This document shows positions 11,612 through 23,800 of a DNA stretch of 64,000 nucleotides, in pieces. The notes under the pieces were generated by a model that saw only the letters and a list, made by a program, of their open reading frames with translations, searched no databases and had not been told where the DNA came from. How positions within the stretch are numbered: position 1 is the first letter of the stretch; each line of letters begins with the position of its first letter. The DNA is from Dillenia suffruticosa (taxonomy: Eukaryota; Streptophyta; Magnoliopsida; Dilleniales; Dilleniaceae): positions 1,622,001 through 1,686,000 of the forward strand of contig JAVTVX010000005.1 in the NCBI GenBank assembly GCA_033439265.1, in the 5' to 3' direction. The position numbers were made by a program, and so were the translations under genes.

Positions 11612-12538
11612 TATTCTGATAATTTTTATGTCATCGGAAAGACCGAAAATATAATTACAACTCTACAGCTCAACATTTTTTCATATATATATTTTTTTTT
11701 TGTTATACAAAAATTTGAATTTGGAATCACCAGGTTGGGGAAGGGGGGTTTGTACCACTAGGTTATTTCCTTGGGACATTTTTTTCTGCATATGGAAGAA
11801 ATCTCAGTCAAAATTAGGTTATGGAGCAGAAAATTCAAAAATTTCTACTTAAGCAATCAATTTTGAAAATTCATATCTTGAGGTAGAGAACTCTGATTCA
11901 ACTGATTCAAGTGGCGCAGGAAAGATGTCTTCAGGCTATATAAGTTTCATGATTTGAGAAAATGCTAATTCTGAGCCGAAGATGGATGAATCGTCGGTCA
12001 AAATAAGGTCATGAACATTGAATGCAGCTGGTCCAAATACTGATATTTGGTAAAACTAAGTCCAAGTTTAGGCCCAACCCATTCTCATACTCAATCAAGT
12101 CAAGACTACAATCAGTCCAATTCAAGTGTAAGGATTACATTCATCCCAACATCAAGCCTAAGTCGAGTCCACAATCAACCAAGCCTAGAAGCTAAGAGGA
12201 AAAGTGGAAGTCCAAAAGTTGCAATTCTTGAAGAACATGGAGGAGTCTGAAGAGCCAGAGTTTGAGATGATGAGGTGAAACAATGAAAATAATAAGACTT
12301 ACGATCTCTCTATTTATAAAAGAAGAGATCATAAAAATTCTTGCTTTATAATAGAAAAAATAATCATTCAATTTTCTTTTTTTTTTCTTAATACTTTAAT
12401 ATTTTTCTCTCCCTAGGATGTTCAAATTGAATGCCTACAACGGTGATTGCCTACAACGTTACAGTAACTTTTCATGATATTTTACGGTGTTACAGAATTG
12501 TTGGTTTCCTATTTCATTGTCAAAGATTGTTGGCTTCC

Positions 12539-12724
12539 ACGGATGGATAATTAATCTAGTAGATAAGGGTATTAAGTTTTTTAATCGAGTTTCAGATTCA
12601 AAACTTAAAAATGATAAAAAATTATATCGAGACAGTTTCTCTAAAAATGAATCCGATAATATCTGAATCAGATTAGTCAGAATATGATTAATTTGGATAA
12701 CGATTGATTATACAAAAGAAAAAA
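12539..12724 (+). mobile_element. SINE copy with target-site duplication
   Basis: A plus-strand copy with a B-box-like CAGATTCAAAACTT, the core ATCAGATTAGTCAG and an A-rich end. It is flanked by ATTGTTGGCTTCC on both sides (12526-12538 and 12725-12737). The body is well diverged from the 35964 copy, so it is an older insertion or another subfamily. Confidence 0.65.
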
Positions 12725-15333
12725 ATTGTTGGCTTCCCATTTCTTTTGTCAAACATAATGGCTTTTGTTTGCTTTCTTTTAAATCAACAAAGATGGCTTG
12801 ATGTATCCCTTCCATGTGTGCTACCACAACAAAATCAATAATTAAGCATTGTTTCGGGCCTACAAAATATTTTTCCGAATTTTTTTTTTCATTCTTCTCT
12901 TTAAGCTAAATTTCAACAAATTAATGGGCAAGTAAAGTATGGGTTCTTATTAGGGCCTCCAGCTTAAAAATATATCACCAAAACTTCAATAAATATGAGC
13001 TTATTATTAGCTGATTTTTGTGGGGTTTCTCTTGTCCACTTCCAGGCTGCCTGGCTTAAATATTTTATTAGCTGATTTCATTTGTCTTGACCCCTTTTCT
13101 AAAATCAGAAGTATATTTTATTATATTAAACTAGACTCGCAACTAAAGGATTCACCTACATATAGTCTACCTACCTACCTTAAATATGTGGAGTGTCACT
13201 TTTGATATGAGTAGGACATTTCTATCATCCGGTATGGAGTTTTTTTGACTAATGTGGCCCATAAAAATTTATTGAGGATCCTTATTCATTTGATAAGTTA
13301 CTTATTACGTATTTCACAACTAAAATGAGTCATGAAATATATATATATATATATATATTTATATAAAAGCTAAGAAATCAAGCTCTTTTATATAGTAAGA
13401 CAAATAAATAAATAAATAAATAGTTAGCCATCAAGAAGTGCATTAAATTTTGTGGGACAAGTCCCATGTGGCCCAACTCCGGAACCTAAAGGGAACCTTT
13501 TAAGAAAGCAAATGGAGACATAGGAATTAATAGATGACTAGGACATGGCTCTATTAAGAATTTAATGTTTCATATATTTGTTTGTTACATAATTTTAATT
13601 TCAAAATCTTTACGGACACCCGAATAATAAAAACTCTTATAATATATTTTTTCTCAATATTTTGTATTTGAAAATGTTCGAACTTATATATATATATGTA
13701 TGTATTTTCATAATTTTCGTCATTCCTATATAATCCAAAAAAAAAAATAGAAATCAAATTTGAAAAGAAGCATTTGCAGCCAAATCTTTTGTTGGTTAGG
13801 GGGTCACATTTTTGTCAAGCTTTTCCAATAATTGTACTTAAGTTTTTCGGTCCAACAATTATGGTTGATGATTGCCAAGGACCTATTTCTCCTTCTGTTT
13901 GGACACCATGGAGGGAACTAAAGAAACATAATTTTTGCATTCAGAGAAACATCTCCTCCAAATTCAATCTAACAACATTATTTGAGTAATGCTACTTAAG
14001 TTTTAAATAAACTTTACTAAGAAATATATGTTTTTCTAAAAATATAAAATTTTAATTTTAATAATTATATTAAGAAAGTTTTAAATTTATAGCTATCCTC
14101 TGATTTATAAAATCTTAACTGTGTTGCATTTTTATCTATTATAAGATAACAAAGATAATTAATATAAGAAAATATATTAAAATAATATTAAAACCATATA
14201 ACAAAAGCTTTTAAAAATAAATGATGCGACAAGAGTTCTTTTTTATTTTTTTTTTCTCATTTTTAGGGTTTTCTCCAATTCTAAAATATTCCCAAAATCA
14301 CCTCCATTTGGTTCAATTTAGTTCTTATTTTATCTCTAAAAATAATATCCTCTTGCCGACAAAAGTATTTAACCTTGAGTAGACTAAGGAAGAAGAGATT
14401 GAGAATTCTACCCAAAAATAACAATAAAGGGGAGAGATTGAGAAAGTTGAAAATAAATAAATTAATTAATTAATAAAAAGTAAAAAGAGGAAAGTTGGAA
14501 AGGACAGGCCTTTGCGACCCGTCTAGAAGTCCGCTCTCTTTTCATTACCAGTGTTGAAATGCATTATGTGAATTATTTTAGCCGGAAGAAACTAATTTTA
14601 AAGAAGGAGCTTTATGAGAAGTGGGTTGAAACCATACTTAATTATTTGAATTGACTTTTTTTCTGATTAACGAATTTATTCAATTAATCAAATTTAAATA
14701 TTATGATCTGATTAAGTGATTGATTTACTCAAATCTTATTTTTTCATTCTCAAAACTTAAATTTACTGATTAAAAGAATATAACGTCCAACCTTTATACT
14801 CACAGGAGTTTGACTAATTCATCCACCGGGCATTGCTTTGCCTAAAGATATGCCCATAAAAAATGTTGTCGAAATTCCTCGTGATGTCCATAATAATGGT
14901 GTTGATACTCCACCTGACTCAATATTTCCCCGTTGATTGTTTTTATTTATTTATTAAGAAATTCATAAATTTAAAATTAAATAACAAGGAGTACCGACCT
15001 TGATATAATGATTAAATATTTAAAATCATTTTTAAGAATTTAACCTCTTCCGATAATTAAATTTGATACACACTATTTTATTTGCCTCAATAATACATGG
15101 CGCGAGACTCTTGCTTTTACTACCGTCACAGAACCTTTTTCATAATTGTCAGTTGTTACCATCACCAAATCTTCCTGGATCCTCACAAAATATAACAATC
15201 ACCTCTAGCAAAATTTTACAGCGATTAGTCTTGAGCAACATCCTCTCGTGGAGTAAAAATCCCATGCAAACCATGCATAGACACCCATGTCCAGGTTAGA
15301 GCCTGCAAACAAAAAAGGGCAAAGAGACGAGAT

Positions 15334-15522
15334 CTAAAAGATTTCTGCTAAGGTAACCATATTAATCAGATAATTCCTAAAGATAAAATTGTTCCTCAGA
15401 TTCCATATATTCCATAACATAATACACCACTCTTCAACATGATCAACAAATGTTTTGGTATTTGTCAACACACAGATGATCCAACCATTTTGCAATAGAA
15501 CGAATAATAATAATAATAACAA
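15334..15522 (-). mobile_element. Fragment of a non-LTR retrotransposon (LINE)
   Basis: The minus-strand frame contains HVEEWCIMLWNIWNLRNNFIF. This matches the W-x-IW-xx-RN-x-x-F pattern typical of the region after the reverse transcriptase in plant L1-type LINEs, between the zinc-binding and RNase H-like parts. Nothing of the reverse transcriptase core is visible. The fragment is short; the flank at 15060-15333 may be more of the same element, but I cannot confirm it. Confidence 0.5.
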
Positions 15523-15856
15523 CTACTGCTGCTACTAACTTAGATGGGTGCCAAAGCTCACTCATCCAAAATGTTGGCATAAGCTACGAAAGAATTTAAG
15601 GATGCAAGTTTTTCACTTAAATATAAATAATTTCACACCCAAAAATTATATATGAACATAAGCAATTCATAAAAAGGTTAGGAGGATTGAAGAAAAACAA
15701 TCAGCACGACACGATACATGAACCCACACTCAAAATGTTCTTTTCCATCTACCTAATTTAGTTCCCATCCAATTTCCATTTCTGAAACTCTACCCTCTGA
15801 AAATCACACCACTTTCACCCTCTTAGCATCACCTCCTTTCTTCCATTTAGTATTCC

Positions 15857-15894
<38 letters not shown>

Positions 15895-16076
15895 CATAAA
15901 CCTGATCCTGGTACACCCTGGTATTTCATTTTCAGTACTAGTAAACCACCATTAAAAGTATATGAACACGTGGGCCCCGCTACACTATATTGCCCACTAA
16001 GAATAGCACCATCATCGTCATCCTCCACCGTCCATTGGCGTGATCATCAAGATCACGACAAAGAAGGCTAAGGTAG

Positions 16077-16691
16077 CTATCTTGGTCTCCCACTTCCAGA
16101 AGCTCCACGACCGGGAAGACCAACACCCCCACCACCACCCTTACCGGCAGCCATCTGATGAAACCCACCACCTCCATACACGTGTCCCTGATGAGGATGA
16201 TCCATCATCATTACTGTAGAGCCCAATCCACCGTATAACCCTCCACTATCCGCATAGCCACCCGCGGAATTCCCTGAATTTACAACGCTGCCATTGCCAT
16301 CCCTGACGGAAACAGAAGAAAAGCCATTGCTGTTCTTCTCTCCTTCCAAATCGCGAAACCTCTGCAGATAGATTTTCAGAGGCTCGACGTAGTCTTCGAA
16401 ACCCAACGTCGTCATAGCCCAGAGAAGATCGTCGCCGTTGATCGTCTTCCGCTTTTCTCTCTGACACTTGTCGGAGGCTTCTCCGGTGATGAAACTGATG
16501 AACTCCGACACGCATTCTTGAACTGTCTCCTTCGCGTCTTTCGAGATCTTCGCGTTCGCCGGCAATGCTTTCTTCATGATTCTGCTCACGTTCGCTATCG
16601 GAAGAAATCGGTCTTGTTCTCGCGGTGAGAGCTCGTGGTTTGACGCGTTGTTCGTTTTTCCTCCTCCGGATTCGTTGTCTGAATCCGCCAT
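16077..16691 (-). CDS. NF-YB3: NF-YB subunit of the CCAAT-binding factor (NF-YB2/3-like)
   Basis: Encodes 204 aa in one exon. NF-YB pairs with NF-YC through a histone fold; the dimer then binds NF-YA or CONSTANS-type proteins to control genes with CCAAT boxes, including those for flowering time. The conserved domain spans about residues 24-118: [20 protein letters not shown], then [40 protein letters not shown] and [20 protein letters not shown]. The Asp of DDLLWAM marks a non-LEC1 (non-LEC1-type) NF-YB. The N-terminus is short and acidic. The C-terminal third is rich in Gly, Asn and His ([16 protein letters not shown]), as in NF-YB2/NF-YB3 relatives. The lack of introns also fits that clade. 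The function is sure at family level; the exact paralogue is my best reading. Confidence 0.9.
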   Translation of the reverse strand: MADSDNESGGGKTNNASNHELSPREQDRFLPIANVSRIMKKALPANAKISKDAKETVQECVSEFISFITGEASDKCQREKRKTINGDDLLWAMTTLGFEDYVEPLKIYLQRFRDLEGEKNSNGFSSVSVRDGNGSVVNSGNSAGGYADSGGLYGGLGSTVMMMDHPHQGHVYGGGGFHQMAAGKGGGGGVGLPGRGASGSGRPR

Positions 16692-16759
16692 CGATGATCT
16701 CGAGAGAATAATCCGAATTTGAATGAATGGATGAAGTTCGAATTCGGAATTCGAACAGA

Positions 16760-16970
16760 CAGTATTTAAAAAGATGGAATTGAAAAAGACAAAATTGAGA
16801 GAAAAATTAAGGTCTTGAAGGGGCGGGAGTCAAATTTGAGTACTTAATTTAGAGAAATTAAAATCAGAAGACTCACGACTTTAGTATTCGATACATAGTC
16901 GGAAACCGCAGTAGAGCGAGAAAGGAGACGCGAGTGTGTGAGAGAAGAGAGAGAGAGAGAGAGAGGGAAG
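16760..16970 (-). promoter_or_regulatory. Upstream region of NF-YB with TATA-like motif and CT tract
   Basis: The minus strand has a TTTAAATA motif at 16763-16770, about 75 bp before the start codon, and a CT/GA tract at about 16940-16966. Polypyrimidine tracts of this kind are common in plant 5' UTRs and GAGA-type promoters. Which motif sets the transcription start cannot be decided from sequence. Confidence 0.35.
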
Positions 16971-19900
16971 CGGAGGAAGGAATGAGATTAGTCCGTTCGA
17001 TGGGGGTCTAATAACGGGAAATGTATTTGACACGTGGAAGCATGTGGACCGTTGGTTGTCGATAAGTATGCGTTACGCGGAGTGATTGTGAGCCACCCGA
17101 TGGGTCAACACTGGTTAAATCAGGACCGCTGATGTAGAATCAGGCACCTGTCTGTGTTTACCTTTGTACCCTCGTTCTTCTGAAATGACTGCTCGCTTCT
17201 TTTTCCCTCCCCTCCCCTCCGCCACCCTATCTTCGTGTTAATTATGCTTCTCATAAAATAAATATTTTCCATGATTTTTTTCTTTTGAAAAAAATTATTT
17301 TCCATGTTTACCTTTATTTTTTGAAAAAGAGTTTCTTCTATTTTCCATACGTAGTCTTTAAAGGGTGTGTGAAAAATTTTACAAAGAGCATTTTGAGAAA
17401 GAAAGAAAATCTAAAGTTTTTGCTCGGAAATACTTGCTTGGTACTCTTATTTCTTTAAATTTTTGTATCAAGAAAATTAATAATAAATAAAAAATATTTG
17501 AGATATTATTTTAGAATATTTAAAATGAAACTTAAACCAATTTGGTATTTAATCAATGTTTATTTTTTAAAAGTTTTTCCTATGTTTATTTAATCAATGT
17601 TTAATTTCTCAATACATTGATTATTTTCTCAATTTTTGTAAATAAATTTAGTGTTAAATTATTTTTTTAAAAAAGAAAGAAAAAGGGATTTAATAATTTC
17701 TTTCATATCAAACAATTTCACAATTTTTTAAAATGTTAATTTATAATTTGCTTTTCTTTTTGTATGTGGAATATATTGAAACGAACGATATCAGCTAAAT
17801 TATAATTCATCGACTAATTTGTTTATAAAGCATTTGAACTCAAAGCTTAATGTGATGACTTTGGATTTGCATCAAAGTCTTTTTAGATTAGGCAACCACA
17901 AAGTCCCATTTTGTATTCTTTTAGAAAAATTAAAAATTTGTGAGTGGAATTCAATCATAGAAAGAGCTAATTAATTAATATAAATGAAATCAGACTTGTA
18001 AAATTATCTCTTTCGAAATTAAGAGAGTGTGGGCATGGGTCGTATAGCATGTGCTCTACACTAACCAAGATATAATAATGTTAATTTGTTTTGTGATTTG
18101 GTGATTAGACAGTCAATTAAGAGTGCTCCACTAAGCTAAGTGGAGACTGTCATTAACTTAATGATATGCACATTGTCAAGGTTTGATTCATACCAATGTT
18201 TTAAGAATCGAAAGAGTTAACCCGGTGTTGAATCGGATTAATCAGGTAAAATCTGAATGTCGATAGTGATAAGTAACCCACCTATACTAAAAACAAAAAC
18301 AGACCAAAGTTTTAATTCCTACTTGTGCTCCTTTATTTGCAGTGTTGTCAATTTTCCATTATTTTCAAATTTGTTTTCCAACTTAAGAAACAATGAAGAG
18401 TAGTTCTACCATCCTTTTCTTTTCCTTAAATGCCCTTGCCCTTAGCAAATAAAGTAATGTTATTTGTTTATTTACGTTAAAATACAAGCTTCTTCTTCAA
18501 ACATACCTTTCAACGGAGTGTTTTTCTCCTCATTTTAACTTTTAGCAAGAAGACTCCATGGTATAATCCTAGTGTGCCCTTTTCTTTGGGTATTCATAAT
18601 TGGTTTCATGCGACTAAGTTACCATGAAGGGTCTCTATAAATCAATAAATTATACTTAAGTTTTATAATCAATATTATATTCAATTAATCAACAGTTGAT
18701 TTAGTAGGATGGGGTGTAAAATCCCTTAATCAAGTCTCATGCTCGAAACGTAGGAATAAAAAATACTATGTTAGAAGAGTCGTATCCTAAATAAAATTCT
18801 CACAAATACTTGAATCGGATTAGTCGGATTATAATTTAATATACCGATGATGTGAACAAAAAAAAATCAATATTATATACAATCATGGTAAAGAGTTTTT
18901 GCTCAAGTGTCTCCCCAAGTTCTCATGTTCAAACTTTCAGAAATACGAGTATTTTTTACAATTTTTACAACCATGGATATCATATTCAATCCTGTGTTCC
19001 AAAAATGCAGTCACTCCGAGCAATATACTATGAGGCACGACTTGACTCTAATCAGACATGTAGGCGCCCCATCCTCAATGGACAAGACTTCGTTGAGACG
19101 ACAACATAAGAGTCGCCCTATGGACGACCGACTTTGCTCTGACCAATCCGCATAGTACCATGGTTCCATGCTGTAACAATCCAAGGTCCAAAAGAATCAA
19201 AACTTTTGAACGCTCATGGTTATAGTCTCAAAATGGTGGCCATGGCATGATTTAAGAATATTTAGTAGCATAGTTTTGCCCTAAAAGGCAATAAGGTTAA
19301 TTAAATAATGATGAGCAGCATTATTCGACCACCCCTGGTATTGGGTGGATTTTTATGGTAGGGGCCACACACTGGAAATTCAACTTCCCACAACGTAGGG
19401 TGGCATTTCAATGTGGCGAATCCAACTCTCATAGGCACAGACACCTGCCTACTCCTATGCATCCATTATTAAAAAGATGAAAAGCATAATAATTATATTA
19501 CTTTCTTTTTTTGGTTGTATTTTAGAAACGTCTTTGTTTGTAATAATTATATTACTTGAGCATATGCATAATTGGATATGGACCTCTCAGGATTTTTATA
19601 TAACAGCTTTCACACACAAGCTTAGTTCCCATCAAATGTATATAACAGAAACAAGCCGAGACCACCACAAAATTATGCAGTTTTCAATCCTTGTTTACCA
19701 GAAGCTTTTCTTCCGTTTTGTTAATCAAAATGATAGAAAGGGTTGAAACGGGCAGAGGCATACAGGCATCTGCTAACCCCTCCTAACAGTTACTATCAGA
19801 GAACCTCCTCCTGGAATGGAGTATGAGCCCTGGGCTACCGTCCTCAGGTTATTTGCAAAATCTTGAAGAAAACAAAAGGAACCATGTGCATTGGGAAAAA

Positions 19901-20887
19901 AATGAAAAACCATCCAACTCGTCAATTTAAAACTTCTACACGACACAACCCTGTCAAAACAAATTAGTGTATCATAAGGACATAACCACAGATTTCACGA
20001 CTTTCTTATCAAGTGCACTGTGATCAGTCTCCCTTTTGGTGGCCAGGCAAGAAAACTACACTATCATTCAATGAACTCCGATGGCCAATGGATCATCATG
20101 TGAACATATTCATGAAATATCTATATACATGCCATTGGAGGGTCACACATTTCATGAGAACTCATCCCCTTTTACAGATGCATTGTACATTTTAGTGTCA
20201 AAAGTTGACATTATATGATCAAAACTGGATATCAACCCAGCTATGATCCTATCCTCTTCATGGCATCCACCATATATATTTCAGTGCAGCAAACTGTTCA
20301 ACAGACTGTCCCACACGAGGCAATCACCAGAAAAAGCAACATATAAGAATTCCACAATCTGCTGTCAACTCGATGTGTGTAATAGGAACGATCAAATTCG
20401 CTGACCCAAACTTGGGGAAAATCCCCAAATGGACCAAACCTATCACAATAATGCACTGAAGATATTGGTAATTTAGTGTCACAGTATGCCTCCACCAGTA
20501 CTCGATAAAAACAGGAGAGACGGAATTATTGCATACACATTTTGCTAAATTAAACTACAGTAGAGAACTCAAATAAAGCTTAAAACAAAACCATTTCAAG
20601 TCGATAAAAGTTGGTTAAATTAACGGTATAGAAAATTCCTAAAACTTTATGTATGTGTACATGAAGCTGCAATCATGTAATTTAACAAAGGTTAAGCAGG
20701 ATCTACCTCCTATAAGTTTCTAAAGGATACTAGTTTTTTATCAGCACTTAACAATAAATTACATCTGGTTCTACATGCATACAGACTTAAGAAGTAGAGG
20801 GAATCTCAGGAAGTTATGAAAGTGAGGACAAAGTTAATCACATATTTAGGCTATACCAATTTTATAGTTGTGTATCATCTTTGCCAC
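16971..20887. other. Intergenic region between the NF-YB and DEK genes
   Basis: About 3.9 kb with no supported gene. It holds a SINE (18686-18864). A tRNA-like stretch at about 18127-18200, with GGTTTGATTC resembling a B-box, may be another SINE end. The last ~350 bp probably include the 3' UTR of the DEK gene. Short open frames around 18850-19750 show no recognisable motif. Confidence 0.55.
18686..18864 (+). mobile_element. SINE copy with 19-bp target-site duplication
   Basis: A plus-strand copy with a B-box-like CATGCTCGAAACG, the core AATCGGATTAGTCGG and an AACAAAA end. It is flanked by AATCAATATTATATTCAAT (18667-18685) and AATCAATATTATATACAAT (18865-18883), identical at 18 of 19 positions, so both boundaries are well fixed. 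Confidence 0.75.
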
Positions 20888-23800
20888 TCAGGTCGCCACC
20901 TCTTTGCTGGCAGGTTGTGCTTCATCTTTCTCAGCATCGTCGCCATCTTCATCGTCATCTGCCTCATCAGCCAGTTTGGTCAGCTCTTCCTGTATCATTA
21001 ACTTTATTGAAGACTTCCTGGGCATCAAATCTGTGTCAAACTGCTTGGCTGAAAAAAACAAAACAAAACAACAAAAATAATTATCCCAAAATTCTGAACT
21101 ATCCCAAAATTCTGTCAGGAACATGGAGAATTAAGTTGACTAAAGCTTTTTGCTTAGAACCACCAACATGGCCTGGCCAACAAAGCTTAGGAATAGTGAT
21201 TATGGTCAAATAATGAAGCGGATAAGCCTGGATCATTAAGAGAGGCCAAATATTCAGGACGTTATAGAACAGAAGAGAGCGTACCAAGTTGCTTGAGGAT
21301 ATCTGTGAAGGTAGCCTGCAAAAATATTAGAAAGAAAAATTTATACATCCTGTCAAAGATGATAAGCCACAATGATGCATAACTATGGAATAGAATGACA
21401 TGAAAGGTTGATAGGATTTATTAGAAACAGGGAATGGCATGAATCGGAAGAATTTCATGGCACAAGCAAAAGAATATCGAATCTAGCAAAAACCAGAACC
21501 AATAATCTACTTCACCCATCAATTCTCATCACTGCCACCACTTACCGTATTGAAATCAACCTCCTTAAGAATTTCACAAATGGCATTTCTCAGCTCATCA
21601 TCAGTTGGCTTTAATTTTTCTTCCTTTAGCTTATCCTTCCCCTTTGCAACTTTTTTCACTTCACAAAAACAAAAGGGAATTTTAAGTAAATAATCAATTA
21701 GGACTAATGCTCAGAAACCAGGATTTCTATGTCGATCTTTCTTCGATGGAATTAGAATTAGAATGGATAATACAAGTAATAACTTCAGGAAAAACAGTAT
21801 GCAGCAAGTCAAGTGGAAATCATTTGAAAATAAAAGGTACTCACAAATCTTGCTAAACATTTCTCCAAACTCCAGAAGAGTAGAAAACAGTTCATAGCAG
21901 ACGCAAGAGAGAGTTACGCATTTACCAGCTTTTTCTTTGGAGGCAGCTTTCGCCGGAGTTGATGACTTTCTTTTAGACACTTCTTCCTTCTTCTTAGACA
22001 CCTTTGCATCTGCATCACTGCTATCATCAATCTTAGATCGATTTGAAGATGACTTCTTTGTGCTTTTCGGTGGAGGGCTGGATTTTTTTGGTGTTGGAAC
22101 TTTCTTAGTTTTGACCTTTGAAGCTGACTCCTTCTTGGTTGATGACTTCTTGGGAGTTCGCTTGCGCTTCTTTGCGTCTTCTTCAGACTCATCATCAGAT
22201 TCATCTCCTTTCTCCTCATCATCAGAATGCTCAGCCATTTCATCATCTGATTTTTCTGGAACACCATTCTCATTTTCTTCTTGATTTTCTTCCTCTTCTT
22301 CTGACTGATCTTCCAATTCAGGTGTTTTCTCCTCTCCTTTAAAAACGTCTTCAGTTTTCCTTCGACTCTGAGAATAATACAAAGGATACAGAGAAAGAGA
22401 CAATAGTGAGATGAAGCCTTTCTGGGTTTACTTTCTTTGTATTCTCTTTGGACTAAATGAGTTTGCACAGCAATTAATATATTGGTCACAGCCTGGGTCT
22501 GTCTTTCAAAGATTTTTAAGTGGATTAAAAGGCTAATTGTAATGCAACATGACATTGTAACCAACTTTGAATTATGAGTTCTAGGCCAAATAAACAGTAA
22601 ACCCATTGTTTCCCAATATCGGCAAAATATTGAGCAAGAGAATGGAGGCGAATGTGCAAAATTCACATTGATAATCCACAAGACCCTAAATCTTATGAAA
22701 GCACCCAAAATAATATTTAATAACAAAAAGGCAAGAAATTTCATGAAATTTCATGATCACACAAAATCAGAGCCAGCTATTCTATAGATTGCCATATGTC
22801 CTCAGCAAAGGATGGCCTCAAATATTTCTACAAGCTCGAAAAGGAACAACATGGTACCATCACAACCGATTGAGCTTGGTATGTTAAACAGAACAGTCAC
22901 AACATTCTATATTTAAGCTTCACCCAAAAGAACTGTGAACAAAAGGCAAATTGAAGCTGTATATAGAGTTTTCAATAATGATACCACCATGCAGACAAAT
23001 CACATTTATCATTGAGAAGGCTACGAGAAGCAGATGATACCTTTGCAGACTGCTTCGAGGAAGTGCTTCTGGACATTGATGAGCTTCGACTGACTGTCCT
23101 CTTCCGTTTTTTGCCCTTACTTGACTGAAACACAAAAGGCATATTAGCAAACACATGAACTTCCAAGCAATATACTCTTTTTTCTCCTTCTAAACAGCCA
23201 TAACATAAGCAAACCTGCTCTTTCTCTGAAAGTAACGCATCGGTTGTTGCATGAGGTTCCACCAAAAAGTCAATCAGCTTAACAACAATATCTTCCTGCA
23301 GGTGCATCAAATAAATCATATTGACATATTTTACATATTTCCATTCAATTCAATAACTCTGGTCCCATGTGATAAACTTATGACACTTATTGATCCTTTT
23401 GCTTCAGATAAAAAGTATACCTGAAGTGAAGTGCTAACATAACCATGAAAGATCCATTGAGACTTAAACCTATTTATTTCATAGGTATATTCATGATAGC
23501 ATAATTGAAAAGGTATGGAACAGGATGGTTGAAAAATGATTTACATAGAGTTTCCACGCCAAGAACATAAATCGGACTAACCTTCCTTGTAGTGGCCTTG
23601 GCAATTGGTATGTCAAGTACATAACAGAATTCCAAGAGTTTCTCTTTGACAAACTTATCAAATTTTTCCTTTACTTTCATTTTCTGCTTTTCCTGCAAAC
23701 AAATCCACATCAAAAACTTGAGATTTAATAGAGATTTATCTCATGCCATAGCCCCTGGTAACTAAGGCAAGCAACAAAGTTCAATGGTAAATGATGGACA

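Larger units (their letters stand above)
9300..16076. other. Long intergenic region between the AGP and NF-YB genes
   Basis: About 6.8 kb with no supported host gene. It contains two SINE copies (11422-11611 and 12539-12724), a LINE fragment (15334-15522), AT and AATA microsatellites (around 13339-13361 and 13405-13426) and a run of 30 A residues (15863-15892). The open frames here are short, low in complexity and show no motif. The last 200 bp or so before 16077 probably include the 3' UTR of the NF-YB gene. Confidence 0.55.

Noticed and set aside
21914-22744. 276-codon minus-strand frame overlapping DEK exon 8
   Set aside because: It is a different frame of the same strand and reads through introns. 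The other frame gives the acidic/basic DEK linker with proper splice sites at both ends.
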